A DNA stretch of 27,228 nucleotides from Reticulomyxa filosa. Lineage: Eukaryota > Foraminifera > Reticulomyxidae. The translations under genes were made by a program, and so were the position numbers. A model generated the notes under the pieces. That model was not told the DNA's origin, ran no database searches, and saw nothing but the letters and a program-made list of their open reading frames with translations. Positions within the stretch are counted from its first letter, which is position 1, and each line of letters begins with the position of its first letter. The stretch spans positions 1 to 27,228 of the forward strand of contig ASPP01007571.1 of NCBI GenBank assembly GCA_000512085.1, written 5' to 3'. Below, in pieces: positions 1-10,900 of this stretch.

Positions 1-47
1 ATTTGCATTCGCATTCGCATTTGCATTCGTATTCATATTTGCAAATG
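1..47. repeat. Hexamer repeat (ATTTGC/ATTCGC type) encoding Asn-Ala
   Basis: Degenerate tandem hexamers of the type CATTCG/CATTTG. On the minus strand they read as repeated Asn-Ala codons in the last visible exon of the gene above, so this is a coding microsatellite that continues past the window edge. Confidence 0.75.
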
Positions 48-1614
48 ATACTATCATCGTCAAGGATTGGTCGATCGATTGCCTTGCTTGCTGCGTTGTC
101 GATGATGCCATCGCGGTAGACTTGTTGGCTCGAATCATCTTCTGCAGTGCGTTCACTCGGTTGGCGTCGGAGTGATCCACACTGTCCGCACGTCCAAAGC
201 CACGGTAACGACGAAACAAAAACGACGAGCGTGCGCTTGCGAACCGTGTTCGGTCCCCTTTTTTGGCCCAGTCTTTTTCATTCGCGTTGTGGTCGCCGTT
301 CCGCTGGCCGTAGTGATGTGATCTGTATGCCGGGTCTCCAATGTGCTGGGACAAGATCAACGGCACCTGGGTTGACGATGTGTCAAAGTCTGCATTGGCG
401 CTGGTGTGGTTGTGATTGCCATCTGTGAGATCATTGCTCGGGTTTATATTCGCATTATCGCGACTATTTTGACATTGCGTTTGCAGGTATTGGATAATGT
501 GTTCATACATATCATTCCATATGGGGTCGTGGAACATCGTCACCAAGTAGTTGCGACTGGCTTGTTTGATTACTAATTTCATGACCTCTCGACATTGATA
601 GGTGATCCGGACATGTGTGATATGATTCTCCATACATTTCAATAGACTCTATTTTAACACGACACAAACAATACAATACAATGTAATATAATATAACTGC
701 AAAAAAAAGGGGGGGGGAGAAATAAAGTCAATCACAAAAAAAGAAAAATCGAAAAACAAAAAACTTGATGAATGTTTTCTTTGGCCAATTGTTCTCCATA
801 TTTTCTGGCCGTGGTTCTTAATAAGGTGGCGACCAACTCGAGAGCGTCTTCAATATGGTTGGTAAGATCGTCCTCGTATGTAACCGGGGACCAAGGTCCG
901 TGTATTCCCTCCGACGGGATGTGGCGAAGCGCCTGTCCTGACGTCCCCATTTGCGCCACCACCATGGACATGGATATCACCGTCGACGATGATGACACTA
1001 TCTTCCACTGTTTCTGTTGCTGCTGCTGCTGCTGCTGCGACAGCGTCCGAGGCGTTGTCGTCTTCGACACGAGCGAGAAGAGGGGATTCGGGAGATTGCG
1101 GACTTGCGAGAGAAGAAAGAAAAGAAAAAGAAGGAACTGATGCGATTTCTAATGTGCGCTTTATTAACTCCACTACCGGTTTATTGTTCGTGTCGGCGAT
1201 GGCTTTTTCCAACTCACGACTATCTGCCATTGTGGAGATCACTCCCATTACAACGCTTATTACCTTGGTTGCAGACACGTAGACTTCTGCTTGTGCTCTT
1301 GTCAATGGCTCGTCTCTCATCTTTCCATTCTCTTTGTTATTGTCATTGCCATTGCCATTATTGCCACTGATATTGTCAATCAGATCCATTTCTTTGTCTT
1401 CTTTGATTGTCCTGCGTGATGACCACGCTGGTTCTATCTCTCTGCTGCTTTCCTCGCATACGTTCAATGCTTCCAGCCACGTATTCAATAGCAGTTCCAT
1501 CAGTCCCCGTTGGAAATATAAGATCCACATCACTCGTCGATTCGACTCTTCACAACATACCAAATGGTCCATAAAGTCTTGCAGTAAATCTTCTTTATCT
1601 TCAAAAGTGTCCAT
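1..1614 (-). CDS. Helical (possibly ARM/HEAT-like) protein, 3' end cut by the window edge
   Basis: I do not recognise the family. Three exons join in phase 0: 1614-1009 (or to 997), 932-765 and 648-1, the last still open at base 1, giving about 474 visible residues. Introns are 933-1008 (76 nt; 64 nt with the other donor) and 649-764 (116 nt, donor GTTTTT, acceptor TAG). ATG 1614 is the first Met; the frame stays open to 1680 but no ATG lies between it and the stop of the upstream gene. Leu-rich amphipathic segments (start of exon 1; the exon 2/3 junction around ALELVATLL and CREVMKLVIKQ) alternate with Asn/Asp/Glu-rich linkers, which suggests a helical-repeat scaffold; this is inference. The visible C-terminal part is basic (RRYRGFGR) and ends in Asn-Ala repeats. 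The frame change near 933-1008 could be an indel instead of an intron. Confidence 0.6.
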
Positions 1615-1807
1615 TTTCGACAATTTAAATATTTGTTCCCACAGTGGAGCACTTTCTGATTGCTTTGTTTTTTTTTTTATTTAAAAAAAAAAAAAAGGGA
1701 GGGAGGGGAAAGTAAAAAAAGGACGGAGACCACAACACTAAGAAAAAGTATGGACAAAAAAATATATATATAAATATAAATGTATATATTTTATGCGTAA
1801 AATGATA

Positions 1808-2320
1808 TTAAACTGTGGTTCCTGTTTTTTTATGTTTGTCAGTACTCGGTGTTTCCTTGTCACCGCTTTGTTCGTTTTGCTGTTTTAAAAGCTTCAGCTT
1901 CCATGCAATGTAGGTACTTGATGCACTTATACCATCAATAAAAGAGGTAGTATCTGGTAATTTTTCTTGTTCGTCTTCTGATTCGATATATTCCTCTGAC
2001 TCACCGATCGCGTTTACTTCTTCTTTATTCAACAGATTATTGTTTACTATATTTTTGTTTTCTTCCGTTATTGTCTCGATTGTGTCCGTATCAATTGTCT
2101 TTGTCACTTCACCATTTTTCACTTCTTTATTTTGTTCTATTTTTTTTTTTCTCCCAAAGTTATGCTTATTGCTTTCGTTTTTTGCTTTGTTATAGTTTTC
2201 GCTTTTCAAACCTGTTACACTCCCTTCTTTGTCAGGTACTGTGGTGTAGCCTTTTCGATGGCCACGAATGGTATTTACATCCAACACTGAAGGCGCTGGT
2301 CGACCACAAACTTGACCCAT
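1808..2320 (-). CDS. Small charged protein with MGQVC N-terminus (putatively lipidated)
   Basis: Single-exon ORF of 170 residues, ATG at 2320, TAA at 1808. It starts MGQVCGR: Gly2 with a nearby Cys5 is the arrangement of N-myristoylated and palmitoylated proteins, although residue 6 is Gly rather than the favoured Ser/Thr/Cys. The rest is Lys/Glu/Asn-rich with no signal peptide or membrane segment, and an acidic stretch (residues about 105-125, GESEEYIESEDEQEK) precedes a short hydrophobic patch. It ends T-T-V, which fits a class I PDZ ligand, but such endings are common by chance. A donor-like GAGTACTG near 1845 could instead splice this exon to the downstream minus-strand gene, so the two may be one. 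A membrane-anchored adaptor role is inference only. Confidence 0.5.
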   Translation of the reverse strand: MGQVCGRPAPSVLDVNTIRGHRKGYTTVPDKEGSVTGLKSENYNKAKNESNKHNFGRKKKIEQNKEVKNGEVTKTIDTDTIETITEENKNIVNNNLLNKEEVNAIGESEEYIESEDEQEKLPDTTSFIDGISASSTYIAWKLKLLKQQNEQSGDKETPSTDKHKKTGTTV

Positions 2321-3819
2321 ACTTTTTCAATTCGTCGCTGTAAAAAATATTAAAAAGCAGGGTTGTTGTTTCCAGATTTTTTTAATTCTCTTCTAAAGAG
2401 CTTTCCTTCCAAGTGGTTGTTTAAATTCATTGTTTACGAAGGCGATGCCACTTTATTTCTCTTCTCTTTAAAAAGAATATTTCACATTATAGTGTGATCT
2501 TTAAACTTCTCGGTTTGAAGCTTTTCAATAACTACAATGAAAAAGGAATAAAAACAAAATTTATAAATGCTTTTTTCATTGAGGAATCGATCATCTCTAC
2601 AAGTGGCGTTTTAGGTGTCAACTTTTTAAAAATTTTTTATACATGTTAAAAATCAATGAAATACTCAATTTTGGAAAAATTTGACATAGTGTTTTCCTCA
2701 AATTGATGAAATTTGCCAATTTTTAAGCTTTCCAAAAAATATCATATAATTAAATTTTTTTACGTTTTTCCTATCTTTGCTTTTTGTTTTTGCTTTTTTC
2801 CGTTTTTTGAAAGGTACATTGACGTATAATTTATTTTTTTGCCTTTTTGTATTTATGTATATTTATTGCTGATTACTTATTTGTTTTACTGTTGTTTGTG
2901 CTTTTAATTGTATCAGTCATTAGGGTTTTTTGGATATATCATTAGTTTGGTTTGTTTGTATTACTCTTCTCAAAAAACAACCTCACAATTGCAGCAAATT
3001 TTCAAAAGAAAAACGAGATAAAACTAAAAAAAATTAGTCAAGATAATAACCTTAAAAAAGTTAATTTATGAAAAAATAATTAATTTAAATTTTGAAAGAT
3101 AGAACAAAACGGAAATCATACAAAAAACTACACGACTTGTTTTTACCATTAAAAAGTATTTAATTAAAATTTTTTTAAATATATTTGCAGTTGTCCCCGT
3201 AAGTAACGTTTTTAGTTGGACAAGTTAGAGCTTTTGAAAGTGTTCTAAGGTTTCCTTGAAACTGTCACTTAGTAGTAATGCTTACGTACAATAATTACTG
3301 AGGAGCCCGCGAAAACGGGTGAAATATTTTTATTTTACTTAGACGTTGTTGCGTGTCTTTGAGGTTTGTGGAAACGGGCACCTAAGACATAACACAGGAG
3401 CGAAATTTTATAAGCAATTCAAGTCCTCGTATTCAATTTAGCTTTGTTTCTTTTTATAAAGAAAAATCCATTTGTTGGAAATAGATTGCGAAATATCAAG
3501 AAAAGTTGATGCAGCAGAAAAATCGTTTGGAAAACAAAAATGGACGAATAAATTGCTATTTGTTTCTTTTTTTTAGTTTAATATCCCAATTTTTTGCAAG
3601 TTATAAGTTTTAAGCGATTGAAATATCGCTTATTTGAATGTTTGAGAGTTTCTTATTGATGAGTTAGTTCGTCCCATTAAAAGGCTGGTTGGGAAGAAAT
3701 GAACTACATTTTTTGCAAAAAAAAAAAGATGAAGCAAAGTAAGACATTGTACTGATCAAAAATACATATTTTCGAAAATTCTTCAAACTTAGTTCGCGTT
3801 ATGCCTTTTTATTTTTCTT
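2321..3819. other. Gene-poor AT-rich interval
   Basis: No ORF with coding character on either strand. Long A and T runs dominate. The only less AT-rich part is about 3185-3420, with a small hairpin (CCCG at 3306-3309, CGGG at 3316-3319) and a second GAAACGGGCAC near 3371. I checked this part for snRNA, SRP, RNase P and tRNA signatures and found none convincing. Confidence 0.6.
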
Positions 3820-4125
3820 TCAGTTAATTGAAAGATCATTTTGTTGAGATCTCTTGATGGGCGAGAAAATAGGATTGTCAAGCTCTAGTTGTTGAGCGGC
3901 AAATAAATCACTATTGCGTTCAAGAAATGTAAAAGAAACAGAAGTGTAGTTCAAATGTTCCTTACTACACAAGAAATTATTCAAAATTGAACCATGGCAT
4001 TTCCTTTTGGGGAAAAACAAAAGCAAACAAACAAAATAACAAAAAAAACATAGTGTCCCCAAACCCAAAAAGAGCATGCTAGTTTTTAGTTCCCTCCTTC
4101 GAATTAAGTAGGATTCGAAAAACAT
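3820..4125 (-). CDS. Doubtful small ORF with one membrane segment
   Basis: 101-residue ORF with a true ATG, lying 3' of the zinc-finger gene on the same strand. Residues about 17-38 form one hydrophobic segment (MLFLGLGTLCFFCYFVCLLLFF region); the second half looks more like ordinary coding sequence (Asn, Ser, Glu, Gln mix). The T-rich tract ending CCCCAAAAG just before codons AAA TGC resembles an intron acceptor, so the hydrophobic part may be a translated intron, but I found no donor with matching phase. It may also be chance in AT-rich DNA. Confidence 0.22.
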   Translation of the reverse strand: MFFESYLIRRRELKTSMLFLGLGTLCFFCYFVCLLLFFPKRKCHGSILNNFLCSKEHLNYTSVSFTFLERNSDLFAAQQLELDNPIFSPIKRSQQNDLSIN

Positions 4126-4269
4126 TTGTTAGTACAATGTAACAATGGCAAAACAAAACAAAAAACTCAGTGTAATGAATGCCACCACCCGTTTCTTATT
4201 CTTCGTTATTTTTGTTTTTTGTTTTTTATCTGAATTTTTGTTTTTACATTGCATTATGCTCATTTTGAT

Positions 4270-6760
4270 TCACATTTGTTTCATTCCAACATCATTGAAA
4301 TTTTCGTCTGCAATTCTCTCTTGCTTAACCGTTGGTTCAAGTCCAGGCGGACATACAGGCATATTTCCAGGTGGAGGCCCCATTGGGTACCCAGGGAGAT
4401 AAGGGTGCGGAACGAATCCAAACGGAGGTAGTGGAGGAGGTGGCGGTGGCATACCTATTCCATGAGGATCAACACCGTGCACAGGCGGGGAGGCTCCACT
4501 GTAAGTAGTCATAGGTGTGGAGAATGTGGTTGGGGGCGGCATAAGTGTGGCCCATGGGGGCAAATGCGTTAATGGTAATGTGTCGCGTGCATATTTTTCA
4601 TGGAAAATGCCAATTGCACTGACATACAATTGCATCGACGAACGACCAGTGCTGTTCATTCGTAAGGTGTTGTCAAGCCAAAACAATTCACCTAAATTTT
4701 TAAATGGATCTTTGTCGTCATTGCTTTTGTTTTGATCTTTTGAATTGCTATCGGAAGCTGTGGCTTCAGGTGTAGTTTTTGGTTCTGCTTGCATTTTGCT
4801 CTCACTCATCTAGTTCGTCAGTCAATTTCCATTATTTATTTATTTTCACAAACACAATTTGCAATTATTATTTTTGTCATCACGTTACAGATAATTAAAA
4901 CAGTATACACATACTTGAAGTTTAAAGACATTTGCGGCTTCGTTGATAGCTTTCAACAAGGTTTTGGCAAAGTCTAAGGATTGAAAAGTTGCCTCATACA
5001 GTATCGAATTCGGGCCACCCAAAAACTCTGTTATTGTCAGCAATCCACGATATTTATTCTCATTCAAGGCAATGTCATCGATCGTGAATTGACTCATTAA
5101 TTGTTGCATTTGCTCTCTTTCCTTTTCTTTGTTTTGATCTGTTTCCAATTCTTTGTTGTTTTCATTTTCGTGTTCTTTTTCTTTCTCGTTGTCTTTTTCC
5201 TTTTCCTGATCCTCTGTCGAAGATTTTAATCGTTCCAAAGTATTGATATACAGCCGTTCGTAGCAGTCTTTGGCCATCAAATGGACGACGCAAAGGTGTG
5301 CGTATAATGCACGATCAAAGGGAGGTGTGCTATACAATACAAAAAGAAATTTTTCAAATGTGGTTGTAATTACCAAAAGTGCGTTTGTGTGTGTACATTG
5401 CAGTTTGTAATGTAGAAATTTTTGAATCAACTGAGGTGGAATATAAGCTGGGTAGCCCATAGCTGGAGGAGGCATTGGCGGATGGTACAACTATACGCAT
5501 TTCAAGAATGAGGGAATAAAAAGAAATGTGAAAGATTGCAAATCATTAAAAAAAAAAAAAAATTATTTTCACTTTTTTTTTTTTTCTCAACTCGCTTTTT
5601 CTTTTTCATTTTTTTGGAGCTCTTGTGAGAAGAAATGGGTTGCACAGTCATCGGAAATATTAATTTTTTATCGTCGGGAATATCTTGATTGTTGCTATAA
5701 TTCAGTGACTGTTCCAAATGATGATTGTTGCTATTGCTGTTATTGTTGATATTATTGCCGTCAGTGTAATGGCTATTGCTATTGAAATGACTGTGTTCAT
5801 CATCATCGTTCGAATCACTTCGATCATCTCCAACAGGATCAAAATCTTCCAATAACCCCGTTGCACCCGATGCAATAACAACATTGGGTCCAATCTTTCC
5901 TTCTTTGCGTAATTGTTGTAACGCAGACTTGTGTTTTTCTCGATTCAAATGTTTCGTCAAACACCGTCGGGCTTGTTCCTGGGCCGGTTTCGTGCAAAAC
6001 CCGCCCGATTTGCTTGCTTCAATGCAAATGCGGCAAAATATACCACCTTTTTCTTCGTCAAAGAAAAACAAGACATGTCACGCCCGCTGTTGCTCAAGTC
6101 CACCATCCATTTTTCAAACCGTTCTTTGAACTCAGGTATATTTATCTCCAATGGGTTATTGCTGTCACTTCCGCCACTTTTGTGTTTTTGACCTGGGCTC
6201 ATCGACGAATGACTTGACCCTTCACCGCTGGCGACATTCGAATTATTGGGAAATCCGTACGATGAAACTGAAGGAGGCATTGCCATACCTTTCCCGTCCC
6301 CATTCTCCATCTCTCAATTATTGTTTTTTTTTTTTCCCACATTCCCCCAAACACTAGACACCAACACTAAAAAAAAATGACATAATAAAAATGAAAAAAA
6401 GAAAAACAAACTGTAATGAGGATGGACAGGAATCATCAACGTTGGTGGGGGTATTCCTTGGGAGTGAACATGCGAACTTGGTTCAAAATGTTCGTGCTTT
6501 ACGCCCATCATCGGCGCCATTTGTGTGGGTGCATTCTTCATTGTTTGAATGTTGAATCGGAGAAATACAACCACACAAAAATAAACATTTTTTTTTTTAA
6601 AAAAACAGATATACGTATAAATCATTTTTGTTTTCAATTGGAGGGAAAAAATAAAAACAAAAAGTAGAAACATCACTGAAGGTGGAAATGGGTAAGGGTG
6701 GAATCGGTGATCAACAGTTGTGTGGGGTGATGCATGACTTGGGCCATAAGTATTCAACAT
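4270..6760 (-). CDS. TTF-type zinc-finger protein with proline-rich tail
   Basis: Five exons: 6760-6677, 6535-6412, 6312-5592, 5490-4915 and 4809-4270, with phases 0, 1, 0, 0. Introns are 141, 99, 101 and 105 nt, all GT-AG. The protein has about 518 residues. Its third exon holds a TTF/BED-like zinc finger: Trp in FEKWMVD, then FDEEKGGIFCRIC, then Cys-Thr-Lys-Pro and LTKHLNREKHKSA. This is the finger seen in ZNF862-like and hAT-related proteins; no transposase follows. The exon closes only if one base is added to the 5-base run at 6064-6068. Exons 1, 2 and 5 are rich in Pro, Met, Gly and His (VHSQGIPPPTLMIPVHPHY; PPPPPPLPPFGF). Exon 4 is helical with a Glu/Lys/Asn linker. A nuclear DNA- or RNA-binding role is likely; the target is unknown. 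ATG 6758-6760 directly follows a possible acceptor, so further 5' exons are possible. Bases 5345-5425 of exon 4 look intron-like and may not be coding. Confidence 0.72.
6064..6068 (-). other. Probable 1-base undercall in a homopolymer inside the zinc-finger exon
   Basis: The frame coding for the N-terminal part runs into the finger one base out of register. Adding one T (minus strand) to the five-base run gives a continuous frame CFFFDEEKGGIFCRIC. There is no GT-AG pair here to explain the shift. Confidence 0.7.
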
Positions 6761-7954
6761 CTTTTGGTGTGTGTGTGCGTGTGTCAAATACGCAATCACG
6801 CAGAAACAAACACACACTTATGTTTGCACAAAAGAACCTCAAGATTCGCGAAAATCTGAAATCAATTTTTCTATTGCACTCAAGGGATGAATGCACGGGC
6901 TAACAAAGATCTAAAATTGCAAAAAACAAAACAATCAAATTGTTTGTTCTTAATGGATGAAAGCCTTGGAAGGGGGAACAGGTTTATAAACAGTAAGAAA
7001 AGCTCAATTTCAAAAAAAGAAAAACGAACCAACAAAAAAAAACAAAGTAATCTATCAATTGTGTTGTAAATATAAAAAAAACACGATTCCATTAAACATG
7101 GGCACGTATTCATTTGTAAGCAAATTTTAAACATGGTTAAAACTTTTTAAACTTACAATATTATCCAATAACTTCTAATTTCCTGAGAATTTAACTTGAA
7201 ATAACATAAATTAAAACAATAAACTCCCTTTCAATAATATTTCATCAAATTTTCCGCTGTAGATATTTCATAGCATCTAAAATACCTCAAAGACAACAAC
7301 AAATTTTTAACATTCTTATCGGCGTTTATCTATTCCATTATTGCATTGTGTGTGTACGATTCGAATTGTTGCATGCATTTCCTTCACGGTTTAAGACGGA
7401 CTCGAGAAATAACCACTTAAAGGCTTGTCGGAGCGAAAAATTCCAAGTTCGCAAGCTAGCTCACAATATAAAATGCTATGCGGCAATGTTTCACGTTCTG
7501 ACTCGATGCAGCTTGATTTGGAACCAAGAGAAAAGAATGAAAGACAGACGGTATTTACAGCATCATTTATTTAATTTTATTTGTGTTGGTTTTTCTGTTA
7601 TATCAGCAAGCAACTTTTTTTTTTGAACATGCGTTTCGTTTACTTGCGCTCGAATTGAAGCAGAACAAAAAATGGAATCACCCAGCAGTCCTTACAATAA
7701 CTCCAAGCACAAACCATGCCACACCACGCGTTTCTCCAATATCTCATACACTGACTTTACTTCAGACAGAGATTCAAGGCATTTTCAATGAGTATAGACA
7801 CTACCAAGTGTGGCTTAAGACACTACAAAAAAAAGAGAGGAGAAGGGAAAGCATAATGCATCCCAAAAAAAAAAAAGGGGGAAAGCAAAGGGAAAAAACC
7901 TAACGTCGAACTAAATATAACAACAACAACAAAAAAAAAAAAAAATTCAATGAA
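6761..7954. other. Divergent intergenic region, ~1.2 kb
   Basis: Lies between the minus-strand zinc-finger gene and the plus-strand coiled-coil/WD40 gene. It holds a short (GT)n tract near 6765-6783 and many A runs. A possible extra 5' exon of the plus gene lies at 7671-7807: one frame starts with ATG 7671 (MESPSSPYNN), another is open through 7807 and reaches a CAA|GTGTGG donor in the right phase for exon 7961. The two frames cannot both be used without an indel. I see no recognisable promoter motif. Confidence 0.4.
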
Positions 7955-10900
7955 ATGAAGCATCTATCATGGCATTGGTTCTCAAACAAATTCGAGCCGG
8001 TGTTAGAAGTGGAGACTGCGGACAAATCATTGATATTAGTGCGAATGGACAAGTCCACAACAAAAAGATGTGACCGTTGCTATCGTACCAATTTATTGAA
8101 AGAAGTTTTGTTATTTGATGTATATGAGGTCCATTTCTATTAAAATTGAAGGATTAAAAAAAAATTATATATTTATATGTATATATACTTTCTTTTGTTT
8201 GCTAATTTTAACAGGAAATAACAAAAGAAGAAATCTTTCACCTTCTTCGATATTCATTGAGATTTTTCATTAATTACATTGGTGAAGTGCAGCATGTTTA
8301 ATATCTGCTTACATATACATATACTATGCAATAACACGGTTTTCTATAAAAAAACGCATACGTACACAAGTCAAAAAAAAAGGGGACAAGAGCAAAGAGT
8401 ACATTACAAAAATCCATTTTTTGGGGTTTGTGTTGTCAACGTATACAAGACACCTTTTCAAAAAAAAAAAGGAAATGTAGTTACAAAAGAAAACTACGAG
8501 AAATGACAAAGAGGTGGAAAGAGCAAAATCGAGTAATCCGAAAGCTGAAGCTACAAAATTGGGAAAGTCATGTGAGCGATATGGTAAACTTTAGTTCAAT
8601 GAACCTTGGCCCATTGATGTATTGTCCGGGAAACAAATCACAAAGCTACGTAATGGAAGATGAGGAACGACAATCACAACAGCATCAATATCAACAAGAG
8701 CATCAATATCAACAAGAACATCAATACCAACAACAGCATCAACATCAATATCAATATCAATATCAACAACAAGAGCAACAGCAATTCAAAGCATATTACG
8801 AAAAAGAACGACAGCGACGCAAAGCGACTGAAATCGTAATGCAAAAATTAGAAAAACAATTGACAGAGCAAGCTCAGTTGATCGAAAACATGCAAATGAA
8901 ACAAAAAGTGCAAAGTGCCGAACAAATGAAATTCGATCAATTGAAAGCACATGTGACCACGTTTGTAGCCAGACATCCACAATTTGCCAATGACTTCAGC
9001 ATTCCAACCATGTCTTACAAATCATATGAATCCTCGTCTCTGCTTGTCTCCAACAAACCAGATTCTCTCATAGAATGTTGGATGCTTATTGACCAAGTTT
9101 TGTTGTTGTTGTTGTTGTTTTTCTTAAAAAAAAAACAAACTGTTACATTCATACATTTATATGTGTAAATGTATGTATCGAATTCAAAATCTTGGTATGT
9201 CGGATGAAACGCATTACGTTGTAAAGTTGAGAAATGAGAACAAACAATTGAAAAAGAATGATAAGAGAAGTCCAGACGAATTGATATCGAGTTTGTTGAA
9301 GTCTTATAATTTGCGATTGGAACAAGAATCAAAACAACTGCATCACAATATTGATCAATTACAGCAAGAGATCGACCAATTGCAACATACCATGGTAATA
9401 TTATATATGTATATATATGTATATATATGTATATATAGATTCCCTTTCGTAAATAAGACACTAATGATGTAAAACAAAAACAAAGGATGATCTCTCTTCC
9501 AAAGTCTTGTTAACGGAAAGCATAGACGTGTCAACTCGCAAATCTTCAAAAAAGCCACCCAAGCATCTGTCTACGTCCAAACAAGTGAACATGAATGCAG
9601 ACTTTTCTGAAAACGAAGAAATCGACGAAAAGGAACTTGATCGCGTGCTATTTGTTGAGTGTGTGTGTGTGTTTTTTTTTCCGGTTTTATTTGTCAACAT
9701 GAAATGATTTCATTGTTTGCTTTGAACGCGACACTCAAATGGGAAAAAAAATAAAATAAATTAACAAACGAAATTAAACAGAAAGCGGCTCCAGACTTTC
9801 CATTGATTGGAAAAAACCAAGAGTTGCAATATAACAACAAAGATTTGTTGGCCCGTGTCGATATATTGACAAAGCAAAGACAATCTTTGCAAGAGTCGTT
9901 GGTACTGTTTACAAACTTATGCTTTTCCAATCTTCGCTTTCAAATATATCTTTGTGTACATACCAATTTTGCGTTTGTCTTGGAAACAGCAACTGTCTAT
10001 TCAAAGATTCAAAAAAGAAGCGTGTGGAGCCAACAGTCACATCTTTATCAATGATCAAGTTACAATGCAAATATCACACAAAAACACACAGGCATATACA
10101 TAAATATATAATATAAATATGTGTTGAATTGAATTGTTTTTTTTTTTTTTTCTTCAAAAAAAAAAAGAATCACTTGATTGATGAACTAAACGAAAAGCTA
10201 TTGTTCGGATTCAATTTACGTCCAACTCCTTCCGGCAAAAAGACTCCTCTTCAACGATTGGAAGACAGCATTGACGAAGTCATTCAAATGGTGTGAAGGA
10301 AAAATACAAGAGCTTTTTTGTTGTTTGTTGAATCCATTGTCTGTCTGTCTGTCTGTCTACCTGTTGTATGATGGTGTTGATTGCATCTGTTGTCGAATGG
10401 ATAATACACTTGCACATGCACACAAATGGAAAGTACAAAACGATAACCGAAAACAACAAACATTACATGGATTTGAATGGAAACGATTTCAGTGATCACA
10501 AAGACTTGGTGGAAAGAGTGACCGAACTCAGCCGTTGGATGAAGGAGTTTTTCCAAGAGAGCAGCGTATTGAATGATATCTTTTTGGTCGGGACAATATT
10601 TAAAGAGGAAACCACCGTGGAGTTATCTCAAAGAGACCTGCAAAATGCCTCACACATAAGTCGAGTGGAATACGGATTTCAAGTCTTCAAATATGTCATT
10701 GACATGATTGCAAACAACGTTGAGCGAATTAGCAAAGACCTGCACATCTTGGACACGGAAGCTATTCACGACCCTTTCGAAATCCTGTGCAAAATCAGTC
10801 TACCCTTGCAGTCTACGGTCGATTCTCACGGAGATGACCCTGCAGTGTGGGTGAACAATTCCGATGCAGTTTGTAAATGAGGAGAGCACAAAGGGAGGTG

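Noticed and set aside
772-1140. Plus-strand ORFs with Cys or Ala runs opposite the left-edge gene
   Set aside because: They are antisense readings of the Ala-rich repeat (GCTGCTGCTG) in the minus-strand exon.
3190-3210. GTAAGTAA near 3199, whose complement resembles the U1 snRNA 5' end
   Set aside because: The flanking bases (CCCC before it) do not match U1, and no Sm site or stem-loops follow on the minus strand.
7961-8060. Alternative frame ATGGCATTGGTTCTC... in the first exon of the coiled-coil/WD40 gene
   Set aside because: It stops after about 33 codons and does not connect in phase to the next exon, while the chosen frame does.
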